From NCBI RefSeq assembly GCF_042466415.1, contig NZ_JAXHCH010000002.1, forward strand, positions 2,763,970 to 2,827,969: 64,000 nt of DNA, given 5' to 3'. The notes beneath the pieces are model-generated. The model saw only the letters and a program-made list of their open reading frames with translations, was not told the DNA's origin and made no database searches. The translations under genes were made by a program, and so were the position numbers. Of this stretch, positions 60,695-64,000 are shown one piece after another. The stretch comes from Albirhodobacter sp042466415 (GTDB lineage: Bacteria > Pseudomonadota > Alphaproteobacteria > Rhodobacterales > Rhodobacteraceae). The stretch's first letter is position 1; each line of letters begins with the position of its first letter.

Positions 60695-60958
60695 CTATTC
60701 TTGCGCCTCATTCGCAGGGACGCTGCGCAACCGGTAGACCCCTTCAGGAAGATCGAGCGCGGCGGCAAGCTCGCGCAACTGCGCATGCGAGAACGTGACT
60801 TGAACCACCTCGCCAGTCTGATCGTTGAGCTGTTCGATCGTCACGCAATCCTCGAAAGAATTGATCGTGATATCTTCTTGCAGGTAATCGGCGGGGTTAT
60901 CCCCCTCGTCGACAAGGGTGATGACGGTCGCGTCAAATTCGTGTTCGATGGTAAACAT
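60695..60958 (-). CDS. Small acidic protein of unknown function
   Basis: An 87-residue acidic protein starting MFTIEHEFDATVITLVDEG, with beta strands and a helix at HAQLRELAAALDLPEGVYRLR. No known domain. I take ATG 60958; a GTG at 60976 would add six residues. No good ribosome-binding sequence precedes either. It is convergent with the DUF167 gene, 28 bases apart. Confidence 0.72.
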   Translation of the reverse strand: MFTIEHEFDATVITLVDEGDNPADYLQEDITINSFEDCVTIEQLNDQTGEVVQVTFSHAQLRELAAALDLPEGVYRLRSVPANEAQE

Positions 60959-60983
60959 AATGCAATGGTATCTCACGCAGATG

Positions 60984-61001
60984 TTTCTGCAAGCGCAGAA
61001 A
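60984..61001. repeat. Hairpin between the small acidic protein and the M48 protease
   Basis: TTTCTGC (60984-60990) pairs with GCAGAAA (60995-61001) over a 4-base loop. It lies in the 196-base divergent gap between genes, and could be an operator for either promoter. Function not known. Confidence 0.35.
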
Positions 61002-61154
61002 ACCGCGCATCACGCGCGCGCGACCTCTTTCGCGCTCACGCGGCTGTGCGTATGAGGGATGGAGAGCAACAGGTATTGAAAGATATCTGATACGGGACGC
61101 GCCACGATCTCTTTACGAGGGCGGCGGCGAAAGGGCCAAGGGAAACGGCAAAAG

Positions 61155-61916
61155 ATGCGGATGTTCAGATGGCTGATGGCTGCGGGTTTGGCGATGGGGG
61201 TTGCGGGGTGTGATGTGCCGCAATCCGGCGCGACTTTGCCGCGCGCGGATGGCCCGTCTGCGCCTGTCGTGCAGGCATCTGATCTGCCGACGCAACTCAC
61301 GCCGCAAATGGCCGCCCGCAATTTCATCACCGTTGCGCAACGGATGGAACCGCAAATCGAGGCCGAATGCGAGGAGCGCACGGCGGGGCAGGGGCGGAGC
61401 TGTGATTATCAGATCGTTGTGGATGACCGACCGGATCAAGCGCCAAACGCGTTCCAGACATTGAACGATGAGGGAGATCCGATCGTCGCTTTCAATCTTG
61501 CGTTGATCGCGACCGCTCAGAATATGGATGAACTCGCCTTCGTCATGGGCCATGAGGCGGCGCATCACATCGCGGCGCATATCCCGCGCACCGAGAACAC
61601 GGCCCTGACGGGCGCATTGATTTTGGGGACTTTGGTCGCGGCGGCGGGCGGTGACGAGACATCGATCCGCACCGCGCAGGAATACGGCGCATCCGTGGGC
61701 GCGCGGGCGTATTCGCAAGATTTCGAGCTGGAGGCGGATCGCCTCGGGACGATTTTGACATGGAATGCAGGCTTTGATCCCGAACGTGGCGCCTTGTTCT
61801 TTGAGCGGCTGGGCGATCCGGGGGACACATTCCTTGGTACGCACCCCGGAAACGCGCGGCGTCTCAGTGTGGTGCGCGAAACGGTGGCGCGCTTGCGCAG
61901 CGGTGCCGAAAGCTAG
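61155..61916 (+). CDS. M48 family lipoprotein metalloprotease
   Basis: A 253-residue exported zinc protease. The signal peptide ends in VAGC (Cys19), a lipobox. The zinc motif is HEAAHH (His133, Glu134, His137), with the third ligand in ELEADRLG (Glu193). This layout matches LoiP/YggG and BepA relatives, which act in outer-membrane quality control, but this one lacks the TPR part of BepA. Confidence 0.9.
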   Translation: MRMFRWLMAAGLAMGVAGCDVPQSGATLPRADGPSAPVVQASDLPTQLTPQMAARNFITVAQRMEPQIEAECEERTAGQGRSCDYQIVVDDRPDQAPNAFQTLNDEGDPIVAFNLALIATAQNMDELAFVMGHEAAHHIAAHIPRTENTALTGALILGTLVAAAGGDETSIRTAQEYGASVGARAYSQDFELEADRLGTILTWNAGFDPERGALFFERLGDPGDTFLGTHPGNARRLSVVRETVARLRSGAES

Positions 61917-62031
61917 GCGCAGTTAAGAGCGAGCGCTGAGCATGCAGATTGCATCGCGCCCCGATCGCGCTAGGTTTTAATCCAGCGGCAACTTTAGATT
62001 GTTGCGCCTCTAAAAACGCGGCAACGCCGGA

Positions 62032-62053
62032 GGGTGCGCGTCGGGTGCGCGTC
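62032..62053 (+). repeat. Tandem duplication of an 11-bp unit
   Basis: GGGTGCGCGTC occurs twice without a gap (62032-62042 and 62043-62053), 27 bases before the start codon of the DUF2254 gene. It may be a recent slippage event and might change the leader or promoter spacing between strains. Confidence 0.6.
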
Positions 62054-62080
62054 GGTCAACAGTCTGCGGGGGAACAGGAT

Positions 62081-63379
62081 ATGCCATCGAAATTTATCTG
62101 GGCGCTGCGCCGTCTGTTTGACGAGATTTGGGTGACAGTGGTCGCTTACGGTGTGCTTGGCGTTTTCGTGGCGTTGATCGGGCCGTTGGCCGGGCGCTTC
62201 GTGCCAGACGGGGCCTCCTACAAGCTCGGCGCAGATGCGGTTGAGCCGATCCTCGAAATTGTTGCATCATCGATGCTGACCGTAACGACGTTTTCTCTGT
62301 CGATTATGGTCGCCGCTTACAGTGCGGCGGCGGTGACTGCGACGCCGCGCGCTTTGGAACTCTTGCTCAAGGATCGCACAACCCAGCGCGTCCTCGCCAG
62401 TTTTATCGGTGCTTTCATCTTTGCGCTCGTCGGGATTATCGGCCTGCAAACAACTGTTTACGGCGACGAAGGACATTTTATTCTCTTCATTGCGACCATT
62501 CTGGTTCTCACGCTGATCATCGTCAATCTCGTGCGCTGGGTGTCGCATCTCACAACCTTCGGGCGGCTTGGCGATACGGTCGAACGCATGGAAAACGCGG
62601 CCGTCGCCGCGCTTGAGACGCGGATGAAAGATCCCTACCTCGGCGCGCATCGTGCGGGCGAGGTGCCTTCCGAGGCGCTAGAGGTTTGCGCATTGGAAGT
62701 GGGCTACGTTCAGCATGTCGATATCGCGCGATTGAACGGCATGGCAGTGGCCGCGAATTTACGGGTTTGGTTGATCGCGATGCCGGGTAAGTTTGTGCAT
62801 CCTGCGGCCGCTTTGGTGCGGATCGCGGGATTGGACGGCCCGCCGCACTTACCGCGCGAGGCTTTGAGGGAGGTCGAGGCGGCGGTCCACGAAGCCTTCA
62901 CCGTTGCGCAGCGCCGTACCTATGATCAAGATCCGGAGTTCGGCGCAATTACCTTGGCGGAGGTTGCGCAGCGCGCGCTGTCGCCCGCGGTGAATGATCC
63001 TGGAACCGCGATTGATGTGATCGGGCGGCTGTTGCGGATTTTATCCGGTGGGAGCGCGCGTGCCGATGCGGATTTGCGCTTTGCCCGCGTTTGGGTGCCG
63101 CCTTTGGATCGTGGGGCGATGCTGCGGCAATCGTTGGGGCCGATCGCGCGCGAGGGGGCTGCGTGCCGCGAGGTCGTTTTGCATGTCATCATGGCGGCGG
63201 ACGCGCTCGCGAGAATGGCGCCGGACGCTTATCAGGGTGCAGGGAGGGATGTCGCCCGTGCGGCCCATATCCGCGCAAGCGCCGCCATGACCTTGCCCGA
63301 GGATCTCGAAGCGGTCACGGCGCGCCTTGCAAGGGCCGGATGGCATCCGGCCCCAAGCGCGACGGGTGAGGGGGCCTGA
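62081..63379 (+). CDS. DUF2254 family membrane protein
   Basis: A 432-residue protein with several N-terminal hydrophobic segments (roughly residues 15-160) and a soluble C-terminal domain of about 230 residues. Characteristic parts are the start FDEIWVTVVAYGVLGVF and LSPAVNDPGTAIDVIG. Its function is not known. ATG 62081 was chosen because the DUF2254 part begins there; the open frame extends upstream without homology. It ends 6 bases from the convergent SDR gene. Confidence 0.88.
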   Translation: MPSKFIWALRRLFDEIWVTVVAYGVLGVFVALIGPLAGRFVPDGASYKLGADAVEPILEIVASSMLTVTTFSLSIMVAAYSAAAVTATPRALELLLKDRTTQRVLASFIGAFIFALVGIIGLQTTVYGDEGHFILFIATILVLTLIIVNLVRWVSHLTTFGRLGDTVERMENAAVAALETRMKDPYLGAHRAGEVPSEALEVCALEVGYVQHVDIARLNGMAVAANLRVWLIAMPGKFVHPAAALVRIAGLDGPPHLPREALREVEAAVHEAFTVAQRRTYDQDPEFGAITLAEVAQRALSPAVNDPGTAIDVIGRLLRILSGGSARADADLRFARVWVPPLDRGAMLRQSLGPIAREGAACREVVLHVIMAADALARMAPDAYQGAGRDVARAAHIRASAAMTLPEDLEAVTARLARAGWHPAPSATGEGA

Positions 63380-63385
63380 GGCCGG

Positions 63386-64000
63386 TTAGAGGCTAAGCTT
63401 CTTGAAAATTGGCTCGGGGATGGCGCGGATAATCGTCATCACGACCTGCCAGATGGGCCGGACATAAATCACATTGCGCCCCGATTGCGTTGCCTTGACG
63501 ATGGCCGTCCCGACTTCTTCCGGCTCGGCTGTGAGCTTTGCGGGCAGGTCCATGCCTGCGGTCATGGCGGTGTTCACGAAGCCCGGCAGGACGGTGACAA
63601 CATGCACGCCCTTCTTCGCCAGACGGTTACGCAGGCCCGAGAGAAACGCGGTGAAGCCTGCCTTTGCAGATCCATAAACATAGTTCGTCGCGCGTCCGCG
63701 CAGACCCGCCACCGACGAGATACCAACAAGAACGCCCGAGCCGCGTGCCTCCATCCGGTTGGCCAGTTCGGCAAAAATCAACGCCGGACCCTCAAAATTG
63801 GAGCGCAGCACGAGAGACGCCTTCACCGGATCGGCTTCATTGGCGGCTTGTTCGCCCATCAGCCCCACCGCGATCACCGCGATTTGAGGCAAGCTTGGCA
63901 GCGCATCGATCAGCGCGCCGAAACCCTCAAAGTCCAACACATCGAACTCGTGAGTGGTCACGGCGACGTTATAGCGGTGCGTCAGATCGGCGGCGTCATC
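63386..64000 (-). CDS. Short-chain dehydrogenase/reductase, N-terminal part missing
   Basis: The frame is open to the right edge, so the start and the Rossmann loop lie outside the window. The visible 205 codons have the SDR catalytic residues: Ser in VGISSVAG, and Tyr and Lys in YVYGSAKAG. LPGFVNTAMT follows at the usual position, and the C-terminus has a hydrophobic stretch near IYVRPIWQVVMTIIRAIPEP. Substrate unknown. Confidence 0.9.
   Translation of the reverse strand, partial: DDAADLTHRYNVAVTTHEFDVLDFEGFGALIDALPSLPQIAVIAVGLMGEQAANEADPVKASLVLRSNFEGPALIFAELANRMEARGSGVLVGISSVAGLRGRATNYVYGSAKAGFTAFLSGLRNRLAKKGVHVVTVLPGFVNTAMTAGMDLPAKLTAEPEEVGTAIVKATQSGRNVIYVRPIWQVVMTIIRAIPEPIFKKLSL

Noticed and set aside
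1..64000. CRISPR array, tRNA, rRNA, insertion sequence or integrase
   Set aside because: No repeated spaced units, no tRNA T-loop or CCA context, and no transposase or integrase motif was seen. The holin/muramidase pair is the only phage-like element, and no attachment site was found near it.

Overview
The window is chromosomal, gene-dense, GC-rich DNA from an alphaproteobacterium, most probably a member of the Rhodobacterales (Rhodobacter/Roseobacter relatives). This rests on protein content and gene order: argC-ccmE with a GH108 muramidase/holin pair before ccmF-ccmH, a DmdC-like acyl-CoA dehydrogenase in a beta-oxidation cluster, trpS-rhomboid and murJ-glnD blocks, rsmI-yraN-gshB, an RpoH-family sigma factor, and DUF1467 beside methylmalonyl-CoA epimerase. 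I saw no rRNA or tRNA gene, insertion sequence, integrase or CRISPR array. Both edges cut genes.

Layout. 0-6.4 kb (+): arginine biosynthesis (argC), cytochrome c maturation (ccmE, ccmF, ccmH), and between them a two-gene lysis cassette (muramidase plus holin), then a PaaG-like enoyl-CoA hydratase. 6.4-8.5 kb (-): transaldolase and a one-pass membrane protein of unknown function. 8.7-9.4 kb: a lone sulfotransferase. 9.4-17.1 kb (-): a fatty-acid degradation block (MerR regulator, acyl-CoA dehydrogenase, small protein, GST, thiolase, FadJ) preceded by a second MerR gene. Short TGACG-N3/4-CGTCA palindromes lie in front of both halves. 17.2-19.6 kb (+): two hotdog thioesterases and a MATE exporter. 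19.7-28 kb: trpS (-), a rhomboid that lacks its catalytic residues (+), a haloacid dehalogenase (+), then lipoprotein LpoA-like, glnD and murJ (-). 28-30.4 kb (+): rsmI-yraN-gshB. 30.5-33 kb (-): a ComM-like ATPase and a GST with a cysteine-containing tail, divergent from rpoH. 34-39 kb (+): coaBC-dut-membrane-anchored MoeB/ThiF, then an M3 oligopeptidase. 39-42.8 kb: CDF metal exporter, SH3 protein, 2-hydroxyacid dehydrogenase and an unrecognised Ala/Thr-rich protein. 43-53.4 kb: dimethylglycine/sarcosine dehydrogenase-like flavoprotein, GH25 lysozyme lipoprotein, carB, a GT87 membrane glycosyltransferase and aspS. 53.5-64 kb: DUF1800-DUF1501 (Tat) pair, a 44-residue membrane protein, GNAT, orphan response regulator, mce-DUF1467, EI24/nitroreductase, small proteins, M48 lipoprotein protease, DUF2254 and a truncated SDR.

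Most genes are housekeeping. The best candidates for something less described are the lysis cassette inside the ccm locus (its type matches the holin/endolysin used to release gene transfer agents in Rhodobacter) with a hairpin that buries its ribosome-binding site, the pseudo-rhomboid, the MerR/palindrome circuit over the beta-oxidation genes, the DUF1800-DUF1501 export pair with the small membrane protein beside it, and the GST with a cysteine-rich tail facing rpoH.
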